From positions 1-33,814 of the forward strand of contig JARLGM010000065.1 in NCBI GenBank assembly GCA_031292755.1: a stretch of DNA of 33,814 bases, in the 5' to 3' direction. Numbering within the stretch: the stretch's first letter is position 1; each line of letters begins with the position of its first letter. Source of the DNA: Candidatus Sulfopaludibacter sp. (GTDB lineage Bacteria > Acidobacteriota > Terriglobia > Bryobacterales > Bryobacteraceae). Shown here piece by piece: positions 8,763-17,399 of the stretch. The notes under the pieces are model-generated. The model made no database searches. It saw only the letters and a list, made by a program, of their open reading frames with translations, and was not told where the DNA came from. Both the position numbers and the translations under genes were made by a program.

Positions 8763-8995
8763 AGGTCTGTTCACTTGCTCGAAAGTGATCCGCTTGAACG
8801 AAACGTCGCCGTCCGAGGATTTAGCGTCGCCGAGCCAGATGCGGGTTTTTGGCGAAGGCGTGGATGTTGTTGTCGAGAGCGGCGGCGAGCTTGAGGCGCC
8901 TGGATAGGCTGCGGTAAAACGGCGTGACTCGCCCGAGCAGTTGAGTTCCCGAGGAATCCGGCGCGCCACGGCGCCCAGGCTGGTTCCGTCCTGGT

Positions 8996-10630
8996 TCAAC
9001 GATCGAGTTGACGCAACAGTTGTTGCGCCTCGGGGTAATTCGGCTGGAGCCGCAGCGCTTCGCGGAGTTCGGCCACTGCATCTTCCCGCTTGTGCTGGAT
9101 GGAAAGTGCGGAGCCCAAGCCATAGTGCGCCTCGGCGTCATCCTGCTTGTAGCGCAACCCATGCCGGAAGCTGGCAATGGCCTCATCGGTTCTCCTGGTA
9201 TACAGGTACGCGAATCCGATGACAAAGTGCGTGGCTGCGTCATGCGGATGGATCCGGAGCACTTCACCGAGTTCCTTCAGACCCCGGCCGTAATTACTCT
9301 GTTGCATCAGCACCACCCCCAGGTTGAAACGGGCGATGGTATTGGATGGATCCAGTTCCACCGACCGTTGCAGGTAGGCAACCGCACCGTCCAGTTTCCC
9401 GGCTTTGTCCAAGATGAGGCCGAGCTTGTAATAGAGATTGGAGTCGCTGGGATTGTTCTTCAGGGCAGCCTGGTACTGGGACAACGCTTCCTGGTTCTCT
9501 CCCCGGGCATCGGCAGCCAGTCCGAGGTAGAAATGGGCATCGCCGAGACCGGCATAAGGGCGCATCATACCGCTCAGCCGTTGAACGGCGGCGGGCGGCT
9601 TGGGGGCAGCGAAAAAGTCGTTGCTGAAACGCCACAAAGGCACCGGATCGTCCGGCTTTAGCCGGAGACACTCGCCGAGCTGCGTCAGCGCTTCCGCGAT
9701 TGAGTCCGGTTTGTCCGGGTAGGCAGTAAGCAGCGTGCGGGCGATGAAGTCGCGGATGTCGGGGTCCGTGGGGTTCGCTTCGGCGGCGCGGCGAGCGACC
9801 TGCACGGCACGGTCGGGATACCCGAAACGGCTCAGTAGTCCGGCTACTTTGAGGAGGCGCGTCGACGAATACGAGAGGTCCGCCAACCGATCTTCCGCCG
9901 GGTCTTCGATGGGCGGAATGTCCGTGAATTTGCCAGAGAGGATAGCTTCCCGCTCCGCGGCGGCCTTGTCCATCTGTCCCAATGCCTCATAGGCTGTTTG
10001 CAGCAACCGGTAAGGCGGCCGCACAAGGGGATAAGTTTTGCAAAGCGGGGCGGCGTACTCAACCACCTTGTTCCATTGCCCCTGGCGAGCGGCAACGCGA
10101 GCAAGTCCGAAAGCAGCGTGCAGGGAGGAGTCCTTGCCGGAAGCCCTGGCGGCAAGTTCATAATGACGCGCGGCTTCGTCGAGCTTGTCCTGCTTAAAGA
10201 ATCCGTCGGCCAACTTCAGAAGGGCGGGAACATGAGCGGGTTGGAGCGCTACGGTCTGCTGCAAGAACTCGACCTGCTCTTTTTCGTTGCCCTGCTCCTC
10301 GCGCAGCAATGCCTGGCAGTACACCCATTGAGCGTCGCGGGGAGCCAGACGGGCAGCAATTCGATAGGCAGCGGCGGCCTGCTCAAAATACTCATTGGCG
10401 TGGTAGGCCATGGCGAGTTTGCCGACCGCATCTGCAGATGCAGCGTGCTTGCGGGCATCCCGATCGGCGCTGACAAGCAGGTTGCGGAGAGCCGGGCCCA
10501 TTGACCGGGTGTTGGGCAGCTTCGGAAAATCGGCCGGCGGTTTCACGGAAAGCAGAGTGTTCGACAGCACCCACGTGCCTACGGCCAGGACTGCCGCAAG
10601 CCCCACTAGCTTTAAGGTTCCGGCCTTCAC
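8996..10630 (-). CDS. Membrane-anchored tetratricopeptide-repeat protein
   Basis: 544 residues. One N-terminal membrane segment (LKLVGLAAVLAVGTWVLSNT, residues 7-26) is followed by TPR units over most of the length, for example YELAARASGKDSSLHAAFGL, ALSQYQAALKNNPSDSNLYY, YLQRSVELDPSNTIARFNLG and ELREALRLQPNYPEAQQLLR. The repeats are expected to face the periplasm and bind another protein. The GTG start overlaps the VCBS gene stop by 4 bp (GTGA), so the two are made together. Last gene of the minus-strand run. TPR proteins next to VCBS propellers and an iron-sulfur membrane protein suggest an assembly or scaffolding part of a complex, but no specific role can be named. Confidence 0.88.
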   Translation of the reverse strand: MKAGTLKLVGLAAVLAVGTWVLSNTLLSVKPPADFPKLPNTRSMGPALRNLLVSADRDARKHAASADAVGKLAMAYHANEYFEQAAAAYRIAARLAPRDAQWVYCQALLREEQGNEKEQVEFLQQTVALQPAHVPALLKLADGFFKQDKLDEAARHYELAARASGKDSSLHAAFGLARVAARQGQWNKVVEYAAPLCKTYPLVRPPYRLLQTAYEALGQMDKAAAEREAILSGKFTDIPPIEDPAEDRLADLSYSSTRLLKVAGLLSRFGYPDRAVQVARRAAEANPTDPDIRDFIARTLLTAYPDKPDSIAEALTQLGECLRLKPDDPVPLWRFSNDFFAAPKPPAAVQRLSGMMRPYAGLGDAHFYLGLAADARGENQEALSQYQAALKNNPSDSNLYYKLGLILDKAGKLDGAVAYLQRSVELDPSNTIARFNLGVVLMQQSNYGRGLKELGEVLRIHPHDAATHFVIGFAYLYTRRTDEAIASFRHGLRYKQDDAEAHYGLGSALSIQHKREDAVAELREALRLQPNYPEAQQLLRQLDR

Positions 10631-12075
10631 GGGAAGGGCCTCCGTAAGAACCCGGCGAGCGGAAATGGGAACAGCCCGCCGAGTTTGGGTGGAGGCTGGC
10701 CCCAGTGATTGAGCCAGAGCACCACGCGCCCGTCGTTGGTGAACGGCTGATACACATCCATCCGCACGGAAACCAGATCGGGCTTGCCGTCTCCGTTCAT
10801 GTCCGCCGTTTCGAGACTGATGAGATGAGTGGGAGAGTGGCTGATGTCATGCTGGGTGAAGTTCATTTTCCCATCGTTCTCGTACCAGATGATGCTCTGG
10901 GAGCCGGGCCGTTCCCAGAAGTTGTAGCAACTGACGGCGGCGACATCGAGATCTCCGTCACCGTCAAAATCGGCTGCGACGGCGGCGCTGGCGCCGGGGA
11001 AGAGACCGATGGCATGATGTTCAAATTTGAAGTTGCCTTTGTTCTCGAGCCATTGGACGCTGTGCCAGGGGCGCGGGCGTGGGGGCAGGTAATCGAAAGC
11101 ATCTCCGTTGGTGTAAAGGATATCCACTTTGCCGTCCTGGTTAAGATCTACCAGCCTGATGCCGCTGCTGCCGTAGTCTTCGTTGGTGCTGCCCCAAATC
11201 AGATGCGATTTGAAATTCCCGTGGCCATCGTTTTCAAATACGTAAATCTCCTCCCACTCCTGACTGACCAGGCTGACAAAATCCATGTCGCCGTCGTTGT
11301 CGATGTCTACGGGAATGGTGTGGATCACCCCGGAGAGGCTCTGCAGGATATGGGAGCGGAATTGCCAGTTGCCGAGGTTTTCCATCCAGCGGGTTTCGCC
11401 GTCGTCGTAGCCGAACTCACCGACCACCAGGTCGAGACGGCCGTCGCCGTTAAAATCGGCGGCGCGCACATCGGTGACTCTGGCAATGTGGTCGACGATG
11501 GTGTGCGGAGTGAAGTTCTGCTTCCCGTCATTCTCCAGGATCACGACCGAGCCGATCTTGTCGTTGCTGGGGAAAAGCTGGCCCATGCAGGCGACGAGTA
11601 CGTCGAGGTCACCGTCCTTGTCGATGTCGGCAACGCTCACGTGCGCCGGGGCAGGAAGCACGGGGCTGATCCACTTTTCCGTGTAGACCCCGGCGGGGAA
11701 TTGGCGGATCCAGCCGATGCGGTTGGCCAGCATATCGGCCACCACAATGTCGGGCAGGCCATCTTTATCGAGATCCACAATCTGGAGGCTGGCGATGCGG
11801 GGCGGAGCCTTGGATTGGAAGCCGACCGGCGCCGGCGTCAGAAAATCAATCTTGTTGCCGTGCGCAGTTTTGGCGGGACTGTCCGCGTTGTCGCCCTGGC
11901 GGGCGCCCTTGAAAATATGTTCGAACAACTGTCCCAGCGAGAGGCCGGAATTGTGCGCCTGGTAAAGCAAAACCATCAGCGGCACTCCCAGCACGATGGC
12001 CAGTATTTTTAGGCCCGGAGGCACGGACGAGCGTTTCGTGCGGGGCGATTTCGGCCTGGAACCATCCTTTTTCAT
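10627..12075 (-). CDS. Membrane-anchored VCBS/FG-GAP seven-repeat propeller protein
   Basis: 482 residues. A basic N-terminus and a membrane segment (LKILAIVLGVPLMVLLYQAH, about residues 23-42) anchor the protein. Outside it are seven calcium-loop repeats of the form DxDxDGxxD: DLDKDGLPDIVVAD, DIDKDGDLDVLVAC, DFNGDGRLDLVVGE, DIDNDGDMDFVSLV, DLNQDGKVDILYTN, DFDGDGDLDVAAVS and DMNGDGKPDLVSVR. Seven repeats fit one complete FG-GAP/integrin-like beta-propeller stabilised by calcium. There is a strong ribosome site (GGAAAGGAACA before ATG). It lies 15 bp after the polyferredoxin gene and overlaps the TPR gene, so all three should form one unit. Function is unknown; the fold suggests an extracytoplasmic protein-protein interaction platform. 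Confidence 0.9.
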   Translation of the reverse strand: MKKDGSRPKSPRTKRSSVPPGLKILAIVLGVPLMVLLYQAHNSGLSLGQLFEHIFKGARQGDNADSPAKTAHGNKIDFLTPAPVGFQSKAPPRIASLQIVDLDKDGLPDIVVADMLANRIGWIRQFPAGVYTEKWISPVLPAPAHVSVADIDKDGDLDVLVACMGQLFPSNDKIGSVVILENDGKQNFTPHTIVDHIARVTDVRAADFNGDGRLDLVVGEFGYDDGETRWMENLGNWQFRSHILQSLSGVIHTIPVDIDNDGDMDFVSLVSQEWEEIYVFENDGHGNFKSHLIWGSTNEDYGSSGIRLVDLNQDGKVDILYTNGDAFDYLPPRPRPWHSVQWLENKGNFKFEHHAIGLFPGASAAVAADFDGDGDLDVAAVSCYNFWERPGSQSIIWYENDGKMNFTQHDISHSPTHLISLETADMNGDGKPDLVSVRMDVYQPFTNDGRVVLWLNHWGQPPPKLGGLFPFPLAGFLRRPFP

Positions 12076-12090
12076 TGTTCCTTTCCCCGG

Positions 12091-14103
12091 TTATCCTGCG
12101 AAGAACCAGATCATCCCCGCCGCGGAGGCCCACAGGAAAGCCGCCGGCGGAAGGGCGCCGAGCGCGCCGCGGCGCCCGTGCCAGCATTGCGCAAGCGCTC
12201 GCAGAGAGAAGGCAGCACCCACCAGAACGCAGCCCACTTGCAGCCAGGGGATGGCGGGAGACCAGATGATGTGCCAGCGGCTGCCGGCCATGCCGAGAAG
12301 ATCCCATCCCCAATTGAACGGGTCCGAGAGGCTCTGGAGGACGAAGGTCATCATCGAAAGGAGGGTTGCCAGCGCAAAGGCGATCCAGACGGCCAAGCCA
12401 AGCGGGATGAACGCCGCGCTGGTGGCGCGAAACTGAAGTGCCGCGGGCCGCGGCGATCCGCCGGCCGCGGTTCCCAATCTGACCAGCAGATACCAGACCA
12501 GGGGCAGCACTCCCAGGGATACAGCCCAAACCACCAGCCCGTAAACGGCAAACGAGCCCCAATTCCCTTTATCCACGATATCGATCCAATCGCGAATTCG
12601 ATCCCATGCGCCCAGGTTGATGTAGCAGTAGAGGCATGCCAGAGCGAACATCACGATGGCCTGCCAGGTCTCTCCGTAACTGGCGATTTCTTTGTCCCAT
12701 CCGGTGTTGCGCCAGTAGACGGCGACATTGTCGTAGGCGCAGGTCTTGACGCACTCCATGCAGGCGCCGCAATCGTTGTTCCGGTCGACCTCCCCGACGC
12801 AGAGTCCGTAGGGGCATCCCCATCCTTTGACGCTGCCGGTGAGGCAAAAACGCTCCTGACAATCGTCGCAGGGTTTGGCGGCGATGGGCCGCACCATGAC
12901 GCGGCCGGTAGTGGAGTAGAGGCTGATGTAGCTGTTAATCGGGCACAGGTGGCGGCAAAAGAGCCTCTGCTCGCTGAAGAAGGAAGTGAGGACTCCCATC
13001 AGCACCAGAGAGATCAACATCCAACTGGTCGCGGCAGGCACCGCCACCAGAGTAGTGCTGAAGGTTCCGAGCAGGAGGAAGAACAGCACGCGCGGCCATG
13101 CGTTGCTCAGCCATGCGGGCCATCGAAGCGGAATGCCGAAGATGCGGCGCACCGAGTTGCCTTCCAGTTCCGCCGGATTTCGCGCGAGGCGGAGCCGCTG
13201 CAGCCATTCGCCCAGCAGGGGCAGGGGGCAAGCCGTGCACCAGATTCTGCCGCCGATGGGTACCAGCAGGATGACCAGGGCGGAAAGCCAGAGGACCCAG
13301 ATGATCATCGGAGCGGCGTTGCGGCCGGGGACCTTGGTGCCGAAGAGGCCGGCCAGAATGATGAACCAGAAAACGCCGAGCATCGGAAGGGCCAGGTTGA
13401 ATTGAAAGGCGGGCGCTTTCAGGATTCGCTTGAGGGCGGGGAAGATCTGGAACAAATTCACGCGCCGGTCCGGGCCTCTGTCCAGCCGATGGCGCCCCAG
13501 GACCAACCCCGCAAGCGGAATCGCAATCAGGAGCCCCAGACCTCCATACAGCAGGAAGTTGGGCGCGACGATCAATTCGCCGCGCTCGGTTCCGTGCAGC
13601 GGGCCATTGGCGGTGTGATTGCGAAATTGCGATTTCGACACCAGCCAACCCTGCCAGCCCGGGAGTCCCGCCACGATCTCTACTGTTTCCAGGAAAACCG
13701 GAGGCCCGTCAGGACGTGACAGGCGCATCGCCGATACCAGTTTGTTGCCGGGGGTGATGGAGACATGAAGATCGTAATCCTGGAAGAAGAAGCTCTGGCC
13801 CGTATCGCGCGTCGAAAAGGTGAGGCGCAGGCGATCCCCGCGATTGGCGTGAATGCGCGCGGGGCTGAAGCCGTAGCGATAGGCCTCGATGTGGATGTCG
13901 CGCGTCCGCGGGCGATGCGCTGTCACAGCGGCAAACCAGGAGGGGACGGCCGCGCCGGCAAGCAGAATCAGCAGCGCCGCCAGGCGCCGGGGTGTGGGGT
14001 TGCCAGTTCGCGGGTCCTGTTCCGGCGGGAGCATAGCGCCGGGACCGGCCAGGATGGGAAAGACGACAGAAGCCGGGTTGGTCTGCGGTTTTTGAACTGA
14101 CAT
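12091..14103 (-). CDS. Cupredoxin-like domain fused to NosR/NapH-type polyferredoxin membrane protein
   Basis: 670 residues. After an N-terminal membrane segment (LAALLILLAGAAVPSWFAAV) comes a COX2/cupredoxin-like beta domain at about residues 70-180 (IHIEAYRYGFSPARI ... FFFQDYDLHVSITPG). It keeps one His but shows no CxxxC copper motif. A multi-pass membrane region follows with two CxxxCP motifs of the NapH/NosR/CcoG type (WCTACPLPLLG, FCRHLCPINSY). Then come cysteine clusters CDDCQERFC...GCPYGLC and CGACMECVKTC, enough for two 4Fe-4S centres, and further membrane helices at the C-terminus. The architecture implies electron transfer across or along the inner membrane to an extracytoplasmic partner. 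NosR-like proteins feed N2O reductase, but no nosZ is in this window. It begins 98 bp after the ABC permease and heads the VCBS-TPR unit. Confidence 0.87.
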   Translation of the reverse strand: MSVQKPQTNPASVVFPILAGPGAMLPPEQDPRTGNPTPRRLAALLILLAGAAVPSWFAAVTAHRPRTRDIHIEAYRYGFSPARIHANRGDRLRLTFSTRDTGQSFFFQDYDLHVSITPGNKLVSAMRLSRPDGPPVFLETVEIVAGLPGWQGWLVSKSQFRNHTANGPLHGTERGELIVAPNFLLYGGLGLLIAIPLAGLVLGRHRLDRGPDRRVNLFQIFPALKRILKAPAFQFNLALPMLGVFWFIILAGLFGTKVPGRNAAPMIIWVLWLSALVILLVPIGGRIWCTACPLPLLGEWLQRLRLARNPAELEGNSVRRIFGIPLRWPAWLSNAWPRVLFFLLLGTFSTTLVAVPAATSWMLISLVLMGVLTSFFSEQRLFCRHLCPINSYISLYSTTGRVMVRPIAAKPCDDCQERFCLTGSVKGWGCPYGLCVGEVDRNNDCGACMECVKTCAYDNVAVYWRNTGWDKEIASYGETWQAIVMFALACLYCYINLGAWDRIRDWIDIVDKGNWGSFAVYGLVVWAVSLGVLPLVWYLLVRLGTAAGGSPRPAALQFRATSAAFIPLGLAVWIAFALATLLSMMTFVLQSLSDPFNWGWDLLGMAGSRWHIIWSPAIPWLQVGCVLVGAAFSLRALAQCWHGRRGALGALPPAAFLWASAAGMIWFFAG

Positions 14104-14201
14104 CGGGGCCTGTCCTGGAGAGCTTACTATAGCGACATTGAAACCCGCACATCAACACTTCACTTAGGAGCGAGACGATGCGCCCCGCGGACGGTCGCCG
14201 G

Positions 14202-15524
14202 TCAATCCGGAATCTTTCCGAGCAGCCGTCCCAGGTATTTCTCCGCGTAAATCACGCTGCGTTGGCGCACCAGCCTTTCCGGAGGGTGCCGGAACAGCCC
14301 CAACTCGGGAGCCTTGGTGAGCGCCATGCCATCTTCCGGATTCAGGACGATCCAGGTGAGAGCCTGACGCGCCACGGCGGGTTCAAACCGGCCGGCGATC
14401 TGGCGGAATACCAGCCGGCCGATTTCCGACTCCCGCGGATCGGCGCAAAGATCGGCTACCGCCGCGACGGAAACCAGGTTGCGAATGCACTGCCCGGGAT
14501 CTTCGAGTTTTTGCCACGGCCAGGCGGCCAGCTTGCGCGCGAATTCCATGGCGCGGGCGGACCCCAAGGTGCGTGGCGCCAGCGCCGCTACGATGCCGTC
14601 GTCGGCCGGGAGATTGTCAAAACCGATTTTCGCGATCTGGGCCTCCGTGATACTGGCCCACGCTCCAGGTTCGGGCGACACAGGCTGCAGACGACCGGTA
14701 GCCCAGGCGATGGCGCCGACAGCAGCCCATGCGGTCAAGGCTGCCACCACCCACCAGCGCGCGGAGTTAGTTCTCCGGCCCGCTTCCCACCGGAAAAGTT
14801 TCGTTCCGGAAATGCCCGCGGCGAGGCCGATCGCCGCCAGAGCCGCCAATCGGAATGCAGCGCCGTGAAGACCGGCGGTAGTGTTGAAACAGGGTTGCAG
14901 GACCTCGACCGCATAACGGCCCGGCATGAAGCCGGCGAACTTCTGCGCCCAGAGCGGCAAGACCGCCAGGGGCACTCCCACGCCGCCGATCATGATCATC
15001 GGAAGAAAAATGCATTGGCCGAGCGCCTGCACGGCGGGCACATTGTCGGCCACCGCCGCAATCAGCAATCCCATTCCCAGGAAGGCGGCGGTCACAAAAA
15101 GAAAAGCCAGCGCGGCGGCTCCGGGGCGGGCAGGCAAGGGAGTGCCAAAAATGGCGCGGGCCAGGACGATCTGCACCAGGACTGCGGAAGCGGTAATCAG
15201 TACTCGCGCCAGCATCGCACCGAACACCAGCCACGCAATGGGAATGGGCAGCAGGCGGTAGCGCCTCCAGATGCCTTGTTCGCGTTCGGCCACCAGCGCG
15301 GTGGGCAAACCGAAACACGCGCCGCCGAGGATGGTGATGGTGACGATCTGGCCCATCTGCGCGAGCAGTGGCGGAGAATCGGCCCGGAAGACGCTACCGA
15401 AGGCGAGGAGAAAGATGACGGGCACCAGGTAGCCGTAGACGATGGCCTGCGGGTTGCGGAAATTCAGGTCGATGGTGAGCAGGAAGTGGCGAATCCATCC
15501 CCTCAGAATCGCCCGGCCTGTCAC
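14202..15524 (-). CDS. ABC-2-type transporter permease with a C-terminal extension
   Basis: 440 residues. Residues 1-255 look like a normal ABC-2 permease with about six membrane segments (for example IVYGYLVPVIFLLAFGSVF and FLFVTAAFLGMGLLIAAV) and the ABC-2 signature region around MIMIGGVGVPLAVLP. A further membrane segment (WWVVAALTAWAAVGAIAWAT) then leads to about 160 extra residues with no family I recognise, mostly helical and containing two Cys. ABC-2 permeases are usually about 250-380 residues, so this extension is unusual. The GTG start overlaps the ATPase stop (GTGA), so the pair is coupled. It may export a small molecule or lipid, or act like NosFY beside the NosR-like protein; neither is proven. 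Confidence 0.88.
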   Translation of the reverse strand: MTGRAILRGWIRHFLLTIDLNFRNPQAIVYGYLVPVIFLLAFGSVFRADSPPLLAQMGQIVTITILGGACFGLPTALVAEREQGIWRRYRLLPIPIAWLVFGAMLARVLITASAVLVQIVLARAIFGTPLPARPGAAALAFLFVTAAFLGMGLLIAAVADNVPAVQALGQCIFLPMIMIGGVGVPLAVLPLWAQKFAGFMPGRYAVEVLQPCFNTTAGLHGAAFRLAALAAIGLAAGISGTKLFRWEAGRRTNSARWWVVAALTAWAAVGAIAWATGRLQPVSPEPGAWASITEAQIAKIGFDNLPADDGIVAALAPRTLGSARAMEFARKLAAWPWQKLEDPGQCIRNLVSVAAVADLCADPRESEIGRLVFRQIAGRFEPAVARQALTWIVLNPEDGMALTKAPELGLFRHPPERLVRQRSVIYAEKYLGRLLGKIPD

Positions 15525-16510
15525 GAGGGTTCTCCAGGCGGTTCTCCACCGGAGCAGGAGTGGCCTGTAAGCTCGATGAAGACATCTTCCAACGAGGGCC
15601 GGCGCAATTGAACGTCAAGCAATTCGGCACCCGCTTGATCCGCTCGCCGCACCAGGTCCGCGAGGAGAAGGTTGGGGGCGGGCGTATCCAGCATCCAGCC
15701 GCGGTCGCTGTAAACAGCTCCAAGCATGTGGGGCAGCGAATCCACCAGGGCGCGCGCCAAGGGCGGGGCAGTCCGCACGCACACCCGGCAAAGCGATGTG
15801 GCGCGGGCGATCAATTCAGCCGGCGGCGCGATTGCGACGATGCGGCCGCCGTCCATAATTGCGACCTGATCGGAAAGCTGTGCGGCTTCTTCCAGATCGT
15901 GAGTGCTGAGCAGGACCGTTCTGCCCTCCGCACGCATTTCCCGAATCAGGATGCGGAGCTTGCGGCGGGCTTGCGGATCCAGACCGGCGGTGGGTTCGTC
16001 GAGCACCAGCAGAGTGGGCCGGTTGATGAGTGCCAGCGCCAGAAACAAGCGTTGGCGCTGCCCACCCGAAAGTGTAGCGAAGGGGGCGTCGGCCTGGCTC
16101 TCCAGATCGAAGCGCCGGAGAAGCTCCTCGCCGGCGAATGACTCAGGGTAGAACGAGCCGAAAAGATCGAGCGTCTGGCGTGGGGTAATCCTGTCCTGGA
16201 GTGAGGCGGCCTGCAACTGAGCGCCGACGAGCAGCTTCGCCTGAGTGGCCTGCGTACGAAGGTCCAACCCGTGGATGCGAATCGAACCGGCATCGGGCCG
16301 CCGCAATCCGAGGATGCATTCGAGGGTAGTGGTTTTACCGGCGCCGTTCGGGCCGACTAATGCGAAGATCCGGCCTGCCGCAACTTCGAAACTGACCGCG
16401 CAAACCGCCTCACGTGCGCCGTACCGCTTGGATAAGCCGGTTACGGAAACCGCCGCGGCGGGCGGTTGCTTGGGTTGGTCATCCATGAGGGTACTGCCTG
16501 GCTGTTGCAT
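15521..16510 (-). CDS. ABC transporter ATP-binding protein
   Basis: 329 residues from ATG 16510, which has GGAG six bases upstream; the frame is open further to 16546 and an internal ATG lies at 16486. All ATPase motifs are intact: Walker A GPNGAGKTT, signature LSGGQRQRLFLALALI, Walker B LLVLDEPTAGLDPQ and switch His in LLSTHDLEEAAQL. The C-terminal about 100 residues (VCVRTAPPLARALVDSLPHM ... RRPSLEDVFIELTGHSC) match the DrrA/CcmA-type regulatory tail. It pairs with the following permease, overlapping by 4 bp, and overlaps the esterase gene upstream by 32 bp. Exporter direction is expected from the ABC-2 class. Confidence 0.93.
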   Translation of the reverse strand: MQQPGSTLMDDQPKQPPAAAVSVTGLSKRYGAREAVCAVSFEVAAGRIFALVGPNGAGKTTTLECILGLRRPDAGSIRIHGLDLRTQATQAKLLVGAQLQAASLQDRITPRQTLDLFGSFYPESFAGEELLRRFDLESQADAPFATLSGGQRQRLFLALALINRPTLLVLDEPTAGLDPQARRKLRILIREMRAEGRTVLLSTHDLEEAAQLSDQVAIMDGGRIVAIAPPAELIARATSLCRVCVRTAPPLARALVDSLPHMLGAVYSDRGWMLDTPAPNLLLADLVRRADQAGAELLDVQLRRPSLEDVFIELTGHSCSGGEPPGEPS

Positions 16511-17399
16511 CTGGCACTCCCAGCCGCCACCTGAGAAACTCAGCAACGTCTCTTAGTGCCTGCCGGGCCAGATGCAAGGCGCCTGGCATAGCGAAAAATC
16601 CGTGTATCGCGCCCAGGTACCGGCGTACTTGAACGTGGTTGCCGGCCTCGACCAGTCTTCGAGCGTAGGCTTCCCCCTCGTCTCGAAGGGTGTCGTACTC
16701 GGCGGTCAATACGAATGCAGGCGGCAGCGCGGTGGTGTCTTGGGCGAAGATGGGCGAAGCCAGCGGGTCGCACGGGTCGCTTCCTTCCGGCAGGTACTCC
16801 GACCAGCCCCGCATCATATCGATTGCCGCCGGCCCGTACCCATCGGCGTATTCGGCGAACGAAGGCGAAGCGCACGTAGCGTCGAGCATAGGATAAATCA
16901 ATACCTGGCACCGCAAGCCCGCGGCGCGGTGAGCCTGGGCGGCTACCGCGACCAGGTTGGCACCGGCACTGTCTCCCGCCAATCCGGCCGGCACTTCCTG
17001 TTTGGAAAGCCACTCAACGGCCCGGCATGCGTCTTCAGCCGCGGCGGGAAAGACGTGTTCCGGGGCTAACCGGTAGTCGACGGCGACGACGCGGCAGCCG
17101 GCCGCGATGGCCAGCAGGCGGCAAAGGGTGTCGTGACTTTCCAGATCGCCGCTGAAGAACCGGCCGCCGTGAAAGTACATTACGATGGGCAACTCATCGT
17201 TCGCGGTGGGCCAATACTGCCGCGCCCGTAACTGCCCGGGCAGCAGCATATCCTCCACCCTGGGGAGGGCCGGCGGTGCTCCAGCCAAGGCGCCGGACCG
17301 GCGAAGCATCTCGCGGGTTGCGGCGATATCGAGAGAGGAGCGGGGCGGAAGACTCTTCTGCCGCTCCAGCAGGGCGGCGACCTCAGGATCGAGCGGCAC
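16479..17399 (-). CDS. Alpha/beta hydrolase, hormone-sensitive-lipase (family IV) esterase
   Basis: 306 residues. The family IV oxyanion motif HGGRFF, nucleophile elbow GDSAGANL, acid AEYDTLRDEGE and catalytic His in AIHGFF are all in order, so it should be an active carboxylesterase acting on short-chain esters. No signal peptide is seen; probably cytoplasmic. The start is GTG at 17399, inside the end of the PfpI gene (17-bp overlap), with AAGG just upstream. Its 3' end overlaps the ABC ATPase gene. The chain of overlaps puts esterase, PfpI protein and ABC transporter in one transcript, which could mean handling of a transported ester, but the substrate is unknown. Confidence 0.92.
   Translation of the reverse strand: MPLDPEVAALLERQKSLPPRSSLDIAATREMLRRSGALAGAPPALPRVEDMLLPGQLRARQYWPTANDELPIVMYFHGGRFFSGDLESHDTLCRLLAIAAGCRVVAVDYRLAPEHVFPAAAEDACRAVEWLSKQEVPAGLAGDSAGANLVAVAAQAHRAAGLRCQVLIYPMLDATCASPSFAEYADGYGPAAIDMMRGWSEYLPEGSDPCDPLASPIFAQDTTALPPAFVLTAEYDTLRDEGEAYARRLVEAGNHVQVRRYLGAIHGFFAMPGALHLARQALRDVAEFLRWRLGVPDATARQYPHG

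Noticed and set aside
8763..8995. Possible small gene or mobile-element fragment between the ankyrin and TPR genes
   Set aside because: Open frames on both strands show no recognisable pattern, start site or inverted ends.
10705..15611. Several 435-513 codon plus-strand frames opposite the VCBS, polyferredoxin and permease genes
   Set aside because: Same antisense effect; no membrane, signal or family pattern and they conflict with clear minus-strand genes.
12091..17399. Nitrous oxide reductase (nos) operon
   Set aside because: NosR-like and ABC genes recall nos clusters, but nosZ, nosD and nosL are absent, and an esterase and PfpI protein share the run; kept only as a hypothesis.
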